A DNA stretch of 5,281 bases. It comes from Oscillospiraceae bacterium (GTDB taxonomy: Bacteria; Bacillota; Clostridia; Oscillospirales; Ruminococcaceae). Positions within the stretch are counted from its first letter, which is position 1. Each line of letters opens with the position of its first letter. A program made the translations under genes and the position numbers. The stretch covers positions 1-5,281 of the forward strand of contig JAFPPJ010000335.1 of assembly GCA_017410745.1 (NCBI GenBank). The letters are read 5' to 3'. Shown piece by piece: positions 4,958 to 5,281 of this stretch. The notes under the pieces were generated by a model, which worked only from the letters and a program-made list of their open reading frames with translations, had not been told where the DNA came from and did not search any database.

Positions 4958-5281
4958 CAGCATAGTTTCGGATTACTTCAAGCTATGCATCGCTGTGATC
5001 GCCGCCGCACTTCTGTGTATGGCGGCGGTTCTTGCAGCATATTCCATACGCGGCTTCAGGGAGGACAGGCAGAACATGCTCGAGCGCACAGCGCGCAATG
5101 CTGTCACCTGCCTCAAGGATGCCGAGGCTGAGGGAGCCGATCTTGATAAGATGTTACGCAGCGGAGCGATATGGAGCAATGCCGAGATCATCCTGTTTGA
5201 CAGCTATGGTGACGCTTTGGCAAGCTCCGAAGCGTCACTTTCGTATACAAGACTCTCCGACTTTGTAAGGAGCCTTGCCAC
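4950..5281 (+). CDS. Sensor histidine kinase, N-terminal part (3' partial, second two-component system)
   Basis: From ATG 4950 the frame stays open to the window edge (110 full codons), so the end lies outside. The N-terminus MHNSIVSDYFKLCI leads straight into a membrane helix at about 11-32 (alanine- and leucine-rich). A polar, probably extracytoplasmic region follows; IILFDSYGDALASS (about 80-93) looks like the strand and turn that opens PAS/Cache-like sensor folds. No H box or ATPase motifs are reached, so the kinase call rests on the membrane start, the sensor-like segment and the tight coupling to the regulator. Overlap with the regulator is 8 bases (4950-4957). The ribosome binding site is weak: GAGG at 4934-4937 is 12 bases away, and purine-rich AGAAGAAA is directly upstream, as expected for coupled translation. 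Confidence 0.85.
   Translation, partial: MHNSIVSDYFKLCIAVIAAALLCMAAVLAAYSIRGFREDRQNMLERTARNAVTCLKDAEAEGADLDKMLRSGAIWSNAEIILFDSYGDALASSEASLSYTRLSDFVRSLA

Noticed and set aside
5032..5268. Alternative + strand frame near the right edge
   Set aside because: It overlaps the kinase frame from 4950, which has a membrane helix and a sensor-like segment; the alternative frame is Arg/Met-rich with no features.

Overview
The window looks like chromosomal DNA of a Gram-positive Clostridia bacterium, most likely a Ruminococcus-like gut or rumen member of the Oscillospiraceae. This rests on the Firmicutes-type proteins, strong AGGAG/AGGAGG ribosome binding sites, a textbook sigma-A promoter, AT-rich intergenic DNA between mid-GC genes, and dehydrogenase-type (Ddh) diaminopimelate synthesis. 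The taxon is an inference. All recognised genes lie on the + strand, and no mobile element, CRISPR array, tRNA or rRNA is seen.

Region 1 (1-2820) is a run of four closely packed genes. It holds the 3' end of alaS (alanyl-tRNA synthetase), an OmpR/PhoB-family response regulator starting at GTG 253, a membrane histidine kinase that overlaps the regulator by 4 bases (ATGA), and a small two-helix membrane protein of unknown function 11 bases after the kinase. A hairpin at 2792-2817 probably ends the transcript. No terminator separates alaS from the regulator, so this two-component system may be read partly from the alaS promoter.

Region 2 (2821-4018) is a single-gene unit. A consensus promoter (TTGACA, 17 bp, TATAAT) drives ddh, meso-diaminopimelate dehydrogenase, which makes the cell-wall and lysine precursor meso-DAP in one step. 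The gene ends at a strong intrinsic terminator. Its leader of about 105 nt folds into two clear stem-loops, and part of the second could alternatively pair with the ddh ribosome binding site. I recognise no known riboswitch class in it.

Region 3 (4019-5281) starts with an AT-rich control region. It carries four TTHACA-like hexamers at about 11-bp spacing (a Pho-box or WalR-box-like layout), an extended -10 element, a 25-bp-period AT-rich direct repeat and a short hairpin next to a perfect ribosome binding site. A second OmpR/PhoB-family response regulator follows, then the start of its partner histidine kinase (overlap of 8 bases), which is cut by the window edge.

The genes themselves belong to known families. 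The parts least explained by known annotation are the folded ddh leader, the hexamer array ahead of the second regulator, and the conserved-looking small membrane protein attached to the first two-component system.
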